A stretch of 64,000 nt of DNA from Polaribacter atrinae (GTDB taxonomy: Bacteria > Bacteroidota > Bacteroidia > Flavobacteriales > Flavobacteriaceae). The stretch's first letter is position 1; each line of letters begins with the position of its first letter. The translations under genes were made by a program, and so were the position numbers. The stretch is taken from contig NZ_CP150660.1 in NCBI RefSeq assembly GCF_038023995.1, positions 3,946,130 to 4,010,129 on the forward strand, read 5' to 3'. Below the pieces are notes generated by a model, which was given only the letters and a program-made list of their open reading frames with translations, had not been told where the DNA came from and did not search any database. Of this stretch, positions 27,440 to 36,403 are shown piece by piece.

Positions 27440-29209
27440 ATGAGTGTACAATTTTGGACTTGGTTATTAGTAGGGATTACTTTCGCCCTTTATTTCGGAA
27501 TCGCAATTTGGGCTAGAGCAGGCTCTACAAAAGAATTTTATGTTGCTGGTGGAGGAGTTTCTCCTTTAGCCAATGGTATGGCAACCGCTGCAGATTGGAT
27601 GAGTGCCGCCTCTTTTATTAGTATGGCAGGTATTATTTCCTTTGCTGGTTATGATGGTTCTGTTTACCTAATGGGGTGGACTGGTGGTTACGTGTTGTTA
27701 GCGTTATTGTTAGCTCCTTATTTACGTAAGTTTGGTAAGTTTACAGTACCAGATTTTATTGGCGATAGATATTACTCAAACACAGCAAGAACAGTGGCGG
27801 TAATTTGTGCCTTAATAGTGTCTTTTACTTATGTTGCAGGACAAATGAGAGGTGTAGGAATTGTTTTTTCTCAATTTTTACAAGTTGATATTGTGTATGG
27901 TGTTTTAATAGGTATGACAGTTGTATTAGTTTTCGCTCTTTTAGGAGGGATGAAAGGAATTACGTATACACAAGTTGCACAATATTGTGTATTGATTTTT
28001 GCTTTTATGGTGCCCGCATTTTTTATCTCTGTACAAATGACAGGGAATTTAATTCCTCAAATAGGAATGGGAAGCACGGTAGAAGATGGTACTTTTCTTT
28101 TAGATAAATTAGACACTTTACATACACAATTAGGGTTTAAAGAATATACTTCTGGCTCTAAATCTACTTGGGATGTTTTTGCAATTACCCTAGCTTTAAT
28201 GGCTGGTACAGCCGGATTACCACATGTTATTGTTCGTTTCTTTACCGTGCCTAAAGTAAAAGATGCACGTAAATCTGCAGGGTATGCATTGCTTTTAATC
28301 GCTATTTTATATACTACGGCTCCAGCAATTGCTGTTTTTTCTAGAACTAATTTAATTGAAACGGTAAGTGAAAAAGAGTATGCAGACATTCCTGTTTGGT
28401 TTAAAAATTGGGAGGACACAGGGTTGATTTCTTGGACGGATAAAAATGGAGATGGTAAAATTCAGTATGTAGCAGGAAATGCTTTAGATGGTAAAAAACC
28501 GGTGTATACAGAAGAAAGAGGTACTTATGGAGAAAGATTGGTTTCAAATGCAAATTTAGCTGCTAAAAACGAATTGTATGTAGATCGTGATATTATGGTT
28601 TTAGCAAATCCAGAAATAGCACAATTACCAAACTGGGTAATTGGTTTGGTTGCAGCAGGTGGTTTAGCAGCAGCTTTATCTACAGCAGCAGGATTGTTAT
28701 TGGTGATTTCAACATCTGTTTCTCATGATTTAATAAAAAAACAACTAAAACCAGATATTTCAGACAAGGCAGAATTAATGGCAGCAAGAATATCAATATT
28801 CGTAGCAATTTTAATTGCAGGGTATTTTGGTATCAATCCGCCAGGGTTTGTTGCTGCGGTAGTAGCACTTGCATTTGGTTTGGCAGCAGCTTCTTTTTTT
28901 CCTGCAATTGTTTTGGGTATTTTTGATAAAAAGATGAACAAAGAAGGCACCATTTCTGGTATGGTAGTAGGTATTGTATTGATGCTTTTTTATATGATGA
29001 AATTTAAACTAGATATGTTTGGTGGTGGTACAGAAGAAGATTGGTGGTTTGGTACATCTCCAGAAGGTTTTGGTACTATTGCAATGTTTGTTAATGTGGT
29101 TATTTCTGTAGTGGTTTCTAGAATGACTCCGGCACCACCAAAAGATGTACAAGAAATGGTAGAAAGTATTAGAATTCCTTCTGGAGCGGGAGAAGCTTCT
29201 AATCATTAA
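27440..29209 (+). CDS. Sodium:solute symporter (VC_2705/ActP-like)
   Basis: 589-aa LeuT-fold SSS transporter, likely for acetate or related short-chain acids. The N-terminus (FYVAGGGVSPLANGMATAAD) and MSAASFISMAGII are typical of ActP-like carriers; about 13 membrane segments follow. Between two segments is a hydrophilic insert (about residues 320-385) with an EF-hand-like loop starting at Asp334 (DKNGDGKIQY). This matches the calcium-loop pattern DxNxDGxI. The small DUF4212 subunit is encoded just upstream and a terminator follows. Acetate specificity is inferred from acs and CrbS-like neighbours. Confidence 0.92.
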   Translation: MSVQFWTWLLVGITFALYFGIAIWARAGSTKEFYVAGGGVSPLANGMATAADWMSAASFISMAGIISFAGYDGSVYLMGWTGGYVLLALLLAPYLRKFGKFTVPDFIGDRYYSNTARTVAVICALIVSFTYVAGQMRGVGIVFSQFLQVDIVYGVLIGMTVVLVFALLGGMKGITYTQVAQYCVLIFAFMVPAFFISVQMTGNLIPQIGMGSTVEDGTFLLDKLDTLHTQLGFKEYTSGSKSTWDVFAITLALMAGTAGLPHVIVRFFTVPKVKDARKSAGYALLLIAILYTTAPAIAVFSRTNLIETVSEKEYADIPVWFKNWEDTGLISWTDKNGDGKIQYVAGNALDGKKPVYTEERGTYGERLVSNANLAAKNELYVDRDIMVLANPEIAQLPNWVIGLVAAGGLAAALSTAAGLLLVISTSVSHDLIKKQLKPDISDKAELMAARISIFVAILIAGYFGINPPGFVAAVVALAFGLAAASFFPAIVLGIFDKKMNKEGTISGMVVGIVLMLFYMMKFKLDMFGGGTEEDWWFGTSPEGFGTIAMFVNVVISVVVSRMTPAPPKDVQEMVESIRIPSGAGEASNH

Positions 29210-29256
29210 TCGTACTATTTTTTAATTAAATAAATAAGATTGAATTAGTTAGTTAG

Positions 29257-29294
29257 AAATCAGCATTACAATTTGTAGTGCTGATTTTTTTATT
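29257..29294 (+). terminator. Terminator after the symporter gene
   Basis: AATCAGCATTAC / GTAGTGCTGATT stem (one G:T pair), 5-nt loop and a T7 tail. It divides the transport operon from the sensor genes that start 25 nt later. Confidence 0.85.
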
Positions 29295-29318
29295 ATTTTT
29301 AAGGTTCAAAGAAAATCA

Positions 29319-29513
29319 ATGAAAAAAAGACATGAACAGAAGTTAATTGTATTATCAATTGCATTGTTTTTAATTTTTAATGTACCGTTTGTCTTAATTT
29401 TTAATTTTGAAGGAGCGGTGTATGGCATTCCAACTTTTTATTTTTCCATATTTTCTGCTTGGTTATTATCCATTGTAATTTCATATATCGTTTTAAATCG
29501 TCATTATGAATAG
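29319..29513 (+). CDS. Small two-helix membrane protein coupled to the CrbS-like kinase
   Basis: 64-aa protein with a basic start (KKRHEQK) and two hydrophobic helices (LIVLSIALFLIFNVPFVLIF and FYFSIFSAWLLSIVISYIVL), ending NRHYE. It overlaps the histidine-kinase gene by 8 nt, so the two are translationally coupled. It resembles short DUF3311-like companions of SSS transporters; a role as a small subunit of the transporter-kinase is inference. Confidence 0.8.
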   Translation: MKKRHEQKLIVLSIALFLIFNVPFVLIFNFEGAVYGIPTFYFSIFSAWLLSIVISYIVLNRHYE

Positions 29514-32196
29514 CTTTACATTAATAACCATCATTATTATCTATTTGGCAGTGTTGTTTTATATTGCTTTTTTTGCTGAAAAAAAACGACAAAGCAAGTG
29601 GGTTAATAATCCTTATGTGTATACATTATCTCTTGCAGTATATTGTTCTGCTTGGACGTATTATGGGAGCGTAGGTATTGCAGCTACTTCTGGTATTAAC
29701 TTTTTACCTATTTATTTAGGTCCTGTTATAGCAGCTCCTTTATGGATTATTGTACTCCGAAAAATTATTAGAATCTCTAAACAACATAAAATTTCTTCCA
29801 TTGCAGATTTTATTTCTTTACGGTACGGAAACAATCGGTTTTTAGGAGCTTTAGTAACTGTTGTTTGTCTTTTTGGAACCTTACCATATATTTCCTTGCA
29901 GTTAAAGGCCGTTTCCGAAACTTTTGAGATCATGTCAGATGAAACAAGTTATGTTTCTACATCTATTATTGATGATTCTACTTTTTATGTTGCTTTAATA
30001 CTGGCTATTTTTGCAGCTTTCTTTGGTACGCAGAGTACAGATGCGTCAGAAAAACACAAAGGGATTATTGCTACAGTAGCTTTTGAATCCGTTTTAAAAT
30101 TGGTTTTTTTTACGATTATTGGTGGGTATATTACTTTTTACTTATTTGATGGCACAGTAGATATTTATGATCAAATATCAAAGACAGAAAATTTTACAGA
30201 GCTGACTGTTTTAAGTGGGGTAGAAGATGGTTTCAATTGGTTTTTTCTGATTGCGCTCTCTTTTATTTCTATATTTTTATTGCCGCGTCAGTTTCAAGTT
30301 TCTGTTTTAGAAAACAACAGAGAAAAGCATTTAAAAAAAGCAATATGGTTGTTTCCTTTGTATTTATTACTGTTTAATATCTTTGTCGTTTTTATAGCTT
30401 GGGCAGGTAAATTAACTTTTGGTTCTACCCAAAATGCAGAATATTATTCTTTATTACTACCCTTAGAAAGCGGTAATTCATTTTTAGCTACGCTCGTTTT
30501 TTTAGGTGGTTTTTCAGCAGTAATCTCTATGGTTGTTGTTTCTACTTTGGCACTATCAACAATGGTTAGTAATAATTTAATTATTCCTTATGGATTTTTA
30601 GATAAATTTATAAAAAATCAACCTGAGCGTAATTCTAAATACATTAAAAATATTAGACGTATTTCTATTTTTACCATTATTATTTCTGCTTATTTCTTCT
30701 ATGTTTTATTTTCAAAAGAACTTTCTTTATATTCCATTGGACTAATTTCCTTTGTTATTATTGCGCAATTAGCACCTTCTTTTTTTATTGGTTTATTTTG
30801 GAATCGTGGTTCATCAAAAGCTGCTATTATCGGAATTATAATCGGTTTTTGTATTGCCTCTTACTCCTTGGTTTTACCTTTTACTTTACAAGCTATTACT
30901 GGTACAGATGATTTTATGCAACATGGGTTATTTGGTGTTACCGCCTTAAAACCTAATGCATTATTTGGTATCGATTTTTTAAGTCCACCAGCACATGCGT
31001 TTTTCTGGAGTTTAACCTTTAATTTAATGAGTTATTTAGTGTTTTCATTAACCTCTAAAGGAAATTATAGAGAGCGTAATTATGCAGAAATGTTTGTAGA
31101 TAGCACGAGTTTTACTTCATTGCAAGAAAATGCTTTTGTTTGGAAAGGAGAAGCTTATGTATCGGATATTAAGAATGTATTAGTTCGTTTTTTAGGTGAT
31201 GAACGCGCTACTCGTGCTCTTAAGATATTTTTCACAAAATATAAATTACCATTAGACACCCAGTTGGGAGATGCGCGTTTAATTAATTTTTCTGAAAAAC
31301 TATTAACAGGAAGTATTGGTTCTGCATCGGCTAAAATATTAATTGCAAGTGTGGTAAAAGAAGAGCAAATTAGTTTGGTAGAGGTTTTAAAAATTTTAGA
31401 AGAATCTAAAGAGAATATTGTAAACAATAAGGTTTTACTGGAAAAATCGAATGAATTATCTCAATTATCATCAAAATTAAAAGATGCAAATGAAGAGTTG
31501 ATTAGTAAAGACAAGCAAAAAGATGAGTTTTTAGATACGGTTGCGCACGAGCTTAAAACGCCAATTACTGGGATTCGGGCTGCAACAGAATTGTTGATGG
31601 ATGAAGAGGATGATATGCCTAAAGAAGTGAAAGCGCAATTTTTGAAAAACATTCTTCAAGATTCTGAACGTTTAGGACGCTTAATTCATAATATTTTAGA
31701 TTTTGAAAAATTAGAAACGGGTAGGTTACATCTAGATTTAGAATATGTAGACATTCAAAAGACCATTACCAAAGCAATTGGCAGTACAGCTCAAATTGCA
31801 GCGAAAAAAGGAGTGCAAATAGTTGTAAAAAATTTAGCCTCTTTTAAGGTATATTATGATGAAGATAGAATTCTTCAGGTGTTAACCAATTTAATCTCTA
31901 ATGCTATTAAATTCTGTCAACCAGAAACAGGGAAAATAGAAATAGATTATAGGTTAGGAAATGCATTGGTAGAAATCTCTGTATCTGACAATGGTAAAGG
32001 GATTCCGGAAGAGGATCATGCGTTTATTTTTGATAAATTTTATCAATCTAAACATCAAAATACACGAAAGCCACAAGGTAGTGGATTGGGGTTGGCAATT
32101 ACCAAACAAATTGTAGATAAACATAGCGGTAAAATTTGGGCACAAAAAGGTGTTAAAAAGGGAGCAACACTTGTTTTTACCATCCCTTTTAAGTAA
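29506..32196 (+). CDS. Sodium:solute symporter-histidine kinase fusion (CrbS-like)
   Basis: 896-aa sensor. The first ~560 residues form an SSS transporter domain with about 13 membrane segments. A linker with a coiled coil (LLEKSNELSQLSSKLKDANE) leads to HisKA with the phospho-accepting His681 in VAHELKTP. The HATPase domain follows, with N-box (LTNLISNAIKF), G1 (DNGKGIPE) and G2 (GSGLGLAI). CrbS/CbrA-type proteins sense small acids or amino acids; CrbS controls acs in gamma-proteobacteria. The linked response regulator (32213) and acs (33369) support the same role here. Confidence 0.92.
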   Translation: MNSFTLITIIIIYLAVLFYIAFFAEKKRQSKWVNNPYVYTLSLAVYCSAWTYYGSVGIAATSGINFLPIYLGPVIAAPLWIIVLRKIIRISKQHKISSIADFISLRYGNNRFLGALVTVVCLFGTLPYISLQLKAVSETFEIMSDETSYVSTSIIDDSTFYVALILAIFAAFFGTQSTDASEKHKGIIATVAFESVLKLVFFTIIGGYITFYLFDGTVDIYDQISKTENFTELTVLSGVEDGFNWFFLIALSFISIFLLPRQFQVSVLENNREKHLKKAIWLFPLYLLLFNIFVVFIAWAGKLTFGSTQNAEYYSLLLPLESGNSFLATLVFLGGFSAVISMVVVSTLALSTMVSNNLIIPYGFLDKFIKNQPERNSKYIKNIRRISIFTIIISAYFFYVLFSKELSLYSIGLISFVIIAQLAPSFFIGLFWNRGSSKAAIIGIIIGFCIASYSLVLPFTLQAITGTDDFMQHGLFGVTALKPNALFGIDFLSPPAHAFFWSLTFNLMSYLVFSLTSKGNYRERNYAEMFVDSTSFTSLQENAFVWKGEAYVSDIKNVLVRFLGDERATRALKIFFTKYKLPLDTQLGDARLINFSEKLLTGSIGSASAKILIASVVKEEQISLVEVLKILEESKENIVNNKVLLEKSNELSQLSSKLKDANEELISKDKQKDEFLDTVAHELKTPITGIRAATELLMDEEDDMPKEVKAQFLKNILQDSERLGRLIHNILDFEKLETGRLHLDLEYVDIQKTITKAIGSTAQIAAKKGVQIVVKNLASFKVYYDEDRILQVLTNLISNAIKFCQPETGKIEIDYRLGNALVEISVSDNGKGIPEEDHAFIFDKFYQSKHQNTRKPQGSGLGLAITKQIVDKHSGKIWAQKGVKKGATLVFTIPFK

Positions 32197-32212
32197 ATTG
32201 TTCCCTTAAAGT

Positions 32213-32578
32213 ATGAAGAATAAAATTTTAATTGTTGATGACGAACCAAATATTGTAATGTCATTAGAGTACGCTTTTAAAAAACAAGATTTTGAAGTGT
32301 ATATAGCAAGAGATGGAAGTGAAGCTTTAGAGATCTTAAAACATCAGACGCCTAACATTGTTTTGTTAGACATTATGATGCCAAATGTAGATGGTTATCA
32401 AACCATACAAGATATTAAGAATACGGTTAGTTTAAAAGGTACGAAAGTGGTTTTTTTAACAGCAAAAAATAAAGCTTCAGACATTGAAAAAGGTTTAAAA
32501 CTTGGAGCAGATAAGTATTTAACAAAACCTTTTTCAATAAAAAAAATAGTTTCAGAAATATTGGAACTGTTAAATTAA
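32213..32578 (+). CDS. Receiver-only response regulator
   Basis: 121-aa CheY-like receiver with Asp10/Asp9 acidic pair (VDDEP), phospho-acceptor Asp53 (LLDIMMPN), Thr83 and Lys105 (LTKPF). There is no output domain, unlike CrbR of Vibrio and Pseudomonas, which carries a LuxR-type HTH. It begins 16 nt after the kinase stop. It must act through a protein partner, a downstream phosphorelay or direct allostery. Confidence 0.93.
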   Translation: MKNKILIVDDEPNIVMSLEYAFKKQDFEVYIARDGSEALEILKHQTPNIVLLDIMMPNVDGYQTIQDIKNTVSLKGTKVVFLTAKNKASDIEKGLKLGADKYLTKPFSIKKIVSEILELLN

Positions 32579-32649
32579 AGAGCGTCTTTATCGTTATTAA
32601 ATATTGATTTAGTGTGCAAACAAACAATTTTTAATTAATATTTAAAGAC

Positions 32650-32874
32650 ATGAAATTTCAACTAAATCCGCTTACATCAGATATTTTTATAAGTATTTAT
32701 GTAGTAAGTACATTGTATTTTAGGTTTAAGTTTGAAGATAACGGAAACGTAGATCCTATTCTATCTGTAGTTTTAGGGCTTTCTTTTGTGACTATTATTT
32801 GGGCACTTATTAAACTTAAAATATTAAATCCTAATTGGTTTGGCTTATTTGATTCTAAAAAAGCAAGACCATGA
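32650..32874 (+). CDS. Small membrane protein overlapping the mini-ACS gene
   Basis: 74-aa protein with two hydrophobic stretches (DIFISIYVVSTLYFRF and PILSVVLGLSFVTIIWALIKL) and a basic C-terminus. No family is recognised. Its stop overlaps the start of the next gene in ATGA, so translation of the two is coupled. It could tether the mini-ACS to the membrane near the transporter-kinase; this is inference from gene order alone. Confidence 0.65.
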   Translation: MKFQLNPLTSDIFISIYVVSTLYFRFKFEDNGNVDPILSVVLGLSFVTIIWALIKLKILNPNWFGLFDSKKARP

Positions 32875-33302
32875 AATACCAAGAATTTTATCGAAAATGT
32901 ATTCTTAAGCCAAAAGATTTTTGGAGTAAACAAGCAAGTCAATTAGCATGGATTAAAGAACACTTAAAAGTTTCGATTATTGACCATTGTAAGCAAATCG
33001 AAAGTGGTTGTACAATGCTTGTTAGTATCGCTTTTATATCAGGAAAAGAATATAAAAAGATACACATTAAAAAAGAGATAATAAAAGATGTACGCCATGT
33101 AATTGGTATTGTAGCATCTTTTAGAGATGTGTTAATGATAAATAGATTGTCAAAAACTAAAAGTGGGGAAATTCTTCGTAAATTGTTACGCAATATTGCA
33201 AATAACATGCAATATAATATACGGTCTACGATTAATGATTTCACTATTATAGACGAAATAAAAAACGTTTATCAGAGACAGTACAAAGTAATTTATAAAT
33301 AG
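32871..33302 (+). CDS. Mini acetyl-CoA synthetase: N- and C-terminal ACS ends without the catalytic core
   Basis: 143-aa protein directly upstream of acs. Residues 3-27 (YQEFYRKC, KPKDFWSKQA, W) match the ACAS_N segment of the acs product next door (YFKVYRKS, EPEVFWEEIA, W). Residues about 46-135 match its C-terminal lid: KEYKKIHIKKEI, IGIVASFRDV, then LSKTKSGEILRKLLRNIAN against LPKTRSGKIMRRILRKIAC. The whole adenylation core, about 490 residues with the AMP-binding loop, is absent. The conserved catalytic and acetylation lysine (Lys598 in Acs) is Glu100 here. It therefore cannot make acetyl-adenylate. A regulatory or decoy role toward Acs or its acetylation is inference. ATGA overlap with the 74-aa membrane protein gene. 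Confidence 0.75.
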   Translation: MKYQEFYRKCILKPKDFWSKQASQLAWIKEHLKVSIIDHCKQIESGCTMLVSIAFISGKEYKKIHIKKEIIKDVRHVIGIVASFRDVLMINRLSKTKSGEILRKLLRNIANNMQYNIRSTINDFTIIDEIKNVYQRQYKVIYK

Positions 33303-33368
33303 AAAACTAACTTGTTACACTAGGCATTAATAGTAAAATGCCCTTAAATAATTAAACCAATATAAAGT

Positions 33369-35276
33369 ATGAGTAATTATCACATAAAACACTTAGAAGA
33401 ATATTTTAAAGTTTATAGAAAATCAATAAGAGAACCAGAAGTCTTTTGGGAAGAAATAGCAGAAGAGCATTTTTTATGGAGAAAAAAATGGGACAAGGTT
33501 TTAGATTGGGATTTTTCAAAGCCAGAAGTTAAATGGTTTCAAGGAGCAAAATTAAATGTTACAGAAAATTGTATTGATAGGCATTTATCTACAAAAGCAG
33601 ATAAAACGGCTATTTTATTTGAGCCTAACAATCCAGACGAACCTGCAGAGCATATTTCTTATAAGCAATTATCAGAAAGAGTGAATCAATTTGCAAATGT
33701 TTTAAAAGAACACGGAATAAAAAAAGGAGATAGAGTTTGTATCTACGTTCCTATGATTCCGGAATTAGCAATTTCTTTGTTAGCGTGTGCTAGAATAGGA
33801 GCGATACACTCTGTTGTTTTTGCTGGTTTTTCATCTACAGCGTTGGCAACAAGAATTAATGATTCTGATTGTAAAATGGTAATAACTGCAGATGGTTCTT
33901 TTAGAGGGAAAAAATCAATCGATTTAAAAGGTATCGTAGATGAAGCTTTAGAAAGTTGTCCTGGAGTAGAAAATGTATTGGTTGCAAAAAGAACAAAGGC
34001 AGACATCCAGATGAAAGAAGGAAGAGATAAATGGTTGCAACCATTATTAGGCAATGCTTCTAAAGAATGCAACCCAGAAATAATGGACGCAGAAGATCCT
34101 TTATTTATTTTATATACATCGGGTTCTACAGGTAAGCCAAAAGGAATGGTACACACAACTGCTGGTTATATGGTGTATACAGCATATACATTTAAAAATG
34201 CATTTCAATATAGAGAAAACGATGTGTATTGGTGTACTGCAGATATTGGTTGGATTACTGGGCATTCTTACATTGTTTATGGACCGTTAGCTAATGGAGC
34301 AACCACTGTGTTGTTTGAAGGTGTACCAAGTTATCCAGATTTTGGTCGTTTTTGGGATATTATACAAAAACACAAGATCAATCAATTTTATACAGCACCA
34401 ACTGCCATTAGAGCTTTAGCAAAACATGGAGCAGAATTATTAGATAATTATGATTTAACTTCTTTAAAAGTATTAGGTTCTGTAGGTGAACCCATAAATG
34501 AAGAAGCGTGGCACTGGTATAACGATAATGTAGGTAAAGGTAAAAGTCCTATTATAGATTCTTGGTGGCAAACAGAAACAGGCGGAATAATGATAACTCC
34601 AATACCTTATGTAACGCCAACAAAACCAACGTATGCAACCTTGCCTTTTATAGGAATTCAACCTGCAATAATGGATGAAAACGGAGGTGAGTTAAAAGGG
34701 AATCAGGTAGAAGGAAGATTGTGTATAAAATTCCCTTGGCCAAGTATTGCAAGAACTATCTGGGGAAATCATCAGCGATATAAAGAAACTTATTTTTCTA
34801 CCTATAAAGACATGTATTTTACAGGAGATGGTGCTTTAAGAGATGAGGTGGGTTATTACAGAATTACGGGTAGAGTAGATGATGTAATTATTGTTTCTGG
34901 ACATAATTTGGGGACAGCACCAATAGAAGATGCTATTAATGAACATCCTGCTATTGCAGAATCTGCTATTGTTGGTTTCCCTCATGATATTAAAGGAAGT
35001 GCATTGTATGGGTATATTACTTTAAAGGATTCTGGAGAGTATAGAAATCATGATAATTTAGAAAAAGAAATCAATCAATTAATTACAGACAGAATAGGAC
35101 CTATAGCAAAATTAGATAAAATTCAGTTTACAGAAGGATTGCCTAAAACACGTTCAGGGAAAATTATGAGACGTATTTTACGTAAAATTGCTTGTAATGA
35201 AATGGATAATTTAGGAGACACAAGTACACTTTTAAATCCAGAGATTGTACAACGTATCATTGATCATAAATTGTAA
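33369..35276 (+). CDS. acs: Acetyl-CoA synthetase (AMP-forming)
   Basis: Activates acetate to acetyl-CoA through an acetyl-AMP intermediate. The 635-aa protein shows the ACAS_N segment (residues 12-38), the phosphate-binding loop TSGSTGKPKG (250-259), the acetate-pocket motif WWQTETGG, the hinge YRITGRVDDVI and the C-terminal lid with catalytic/acetylation Lys598 (PKTRSGK). The motif after the hinge reads GHNLGT where most Acs have GHRLGT. Upstream are the CrbS-like system and mini-ACS; 23 nt downstream begins an NtrB-like kinase gene, so the three are probably co-transcribed. Confidence 0.97.
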   Translation: MSNYHIKHLEEYFKVYRKSIREPEVFWEEIAEEHFLWRKKWDKVLDWDFSKPEVKWFQGAKLNVTENCIDRHLSTKADKTAILFEPNNPDEPAEHISYKQLSERVNQFANVLKEHGIKKGDRVCIYVPMIPELAISLLACARIGAIHSVVFAGFSSTALATRINDSDCKMVITADGSFRGKKSIDLKGIVDEALESCPGVENVLVAKRTKADIQMKEGRDKWLQPLLGNASKECNPEIMDAEDPLFILYTSGSTGKPKGMVHTTAGYMVYTAYTFKNAFQYRENDVYWCTADIGWITGHSYIVYGPLANGATTVLFEGVPSYPDFGRFWDIIQKHKINQFYTAPTAIRALAKHGAELLDNYDLTSLKVLGSVGEPINEEAWHWYNDNVGKGKSPIIDSWWQTETGGIMITPIPYVTPTKPTYATLPFIGIQPAIMDENGGELKGNQVEGRLCIKFPWPSIARTIWGNHQRYKETYFSTYKDMYFTGDGALRDEVGYYRITGRVDDVIIVSGHNLGTAPIEDAINEHPAIAESAIVGFPHDIKGSALYGYITLKDSGEYRNHDNLEKEINQLITDRIGPIAKLDKIQFTEGLPKTRSGKIMRRILRKIACNEMDNLGDTSTLLNPEIVQRIIDHKL

Positions 35277-35299
35277 TTCGTTAGATTTTTTATTTGTAA

Positions 35300-36400
35300 A
35301 TGGAAAGCCAAATTACGCTAGAAGATAAATTAAAAGAAAGAATTAAAGAACTAACTTGTTTGTATCGAGTTAGTTCTTTAATTAAAGATAATTCTTTTAA
35401 TGATTTAACAGAATTGTTAAAAGAAATAGCCATCAGTTTAAAAGAAGCAATTAGATTTCCAGAAGAAGCATTTGTAGAAATTAAAGTAGAGAATTTTGTT
35501 TTTGTAGAAGGAGAAAAAATAGAAGATGCTATCTTTATTATTTCTGCAATAAAAACGTTTGGTAAGATTAAAGGTTCTATAACGATTGGTTATTCAAAAC
35601 AAAAATTTTCTGAAAATTCTTTTTTAGAAGAAGAAAAACTATTGTTGCATAAAATAGCTTCAGAAATTGGTGATTTTTTAGAGCGAAAAGAAATTAATGA
35701 AAAAGAAGAGATTGCCAAAAGACAAATTGAAAGAGTAGGTAGGCTTACTATTTTAGGAGAAATTACGGCGGGAATTGCACATGAATTAAATACACCTTTA
35801 GCAAATATTTTAGGTTTTGCAGAGTTGTTAAAAGAACAATATAAAGACGATAAAGTTGGGAGTGAAGATTTAACTAAAATTATTGATAGCGCTATTTATT
35901 CTAGAGAAGTTGTTAAAAAATTAATGTTTTTTTCTTGTGAAATGCCACAGCAAATGGCATCTGTAGAAATAAACGTTATTATTAATGAGGCAATTAGTTT
36001 GTTAAAACCTAGTTTTAATAAAAAAAACATACGTTGTAACATTACTTTTTCAAGTGATAAAATTCAGTTAAAGGTCGATAAAATTCAGCTAACTCAAGTG
36101 TTTTTTAATATTGTAATTAATGCCATTTATTTTTCGCCAGAAAAAGGAAACATAAATATTGATGTTATAGAAAAATCTAAAAATGTACAAATTAGAATTT
36201 CTGATGAAGGTCCTGGAATAGAACCTGTCAATTCAGAAAATATTTTTAATCCTTTTTTTACAACCAAACCTATTGGAGACGGTTCTGGTTTAGGGTTAAG
36301 TGTGGTACATGGAATTATTAGAAGTCATAAGGGGACTATAATTCATCAACCAAATACCCCAAAAGGTACTATTTTTGTTGTTAGTTTTCCTAAAAATTAA
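35300..36400 (+). CDS. NtrB-type sensor histidine kinase
   Basis: 366-aa cytoplasmic kinase without membrane segments. The N-terminal ~140 residues form a GAF-like sensor ending in a coiled coil. HisKA has His161 in AGIAHELNTP, and the HATPase domain shows NIVINAIYF, DEGPGIEP and GSGLGLSV. It lies 23 nt after acs and 3 nt before an NtrC-type regulator, so it is the partner of that regulator. Signal unknown; given the context, a carbon/energy cue is as likely as nitrogen. Confidence 0.92.
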   Translation: MESQITLEDKLKERIKELTCLYRVSSLIKDNSFNDLTELLKEIAISLKEAIRFPEEAFVEIKVENFVFVEGEKIEDAIFIISAIKTFGKIKGSITIGYSKQKFSENSFLEEEKLLLHKIASEIGDFLERKEINEKEEIAKRQIERVGRLTILGEITAGIAHELNTPLANILGFAELLKEQYKDDKVGSEDLTKIIDSAIYSREVVKKLMFFSCEMPQQMASVEINVIINEAISLLKPSFNKKNIRCNITFSSDKIQLKVDKIQLTQVFFNIVINAIYFSPEKGNINIDVIEKSKNVQIRISDEGPGIEPVNSENIFNPFFTTKPIGDGSGLGLSVVHGIIRSHKGTIIHQPNTPKGTIFVVSFPKN

Positions 36401-36403
36401 AAG

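Noticed and set aside
33323..33342. GGCATT / AATGCC hairpin before acs as a riboswitch or operator
   Set aside because: Only six base pairs, no conserved context; could be chance.
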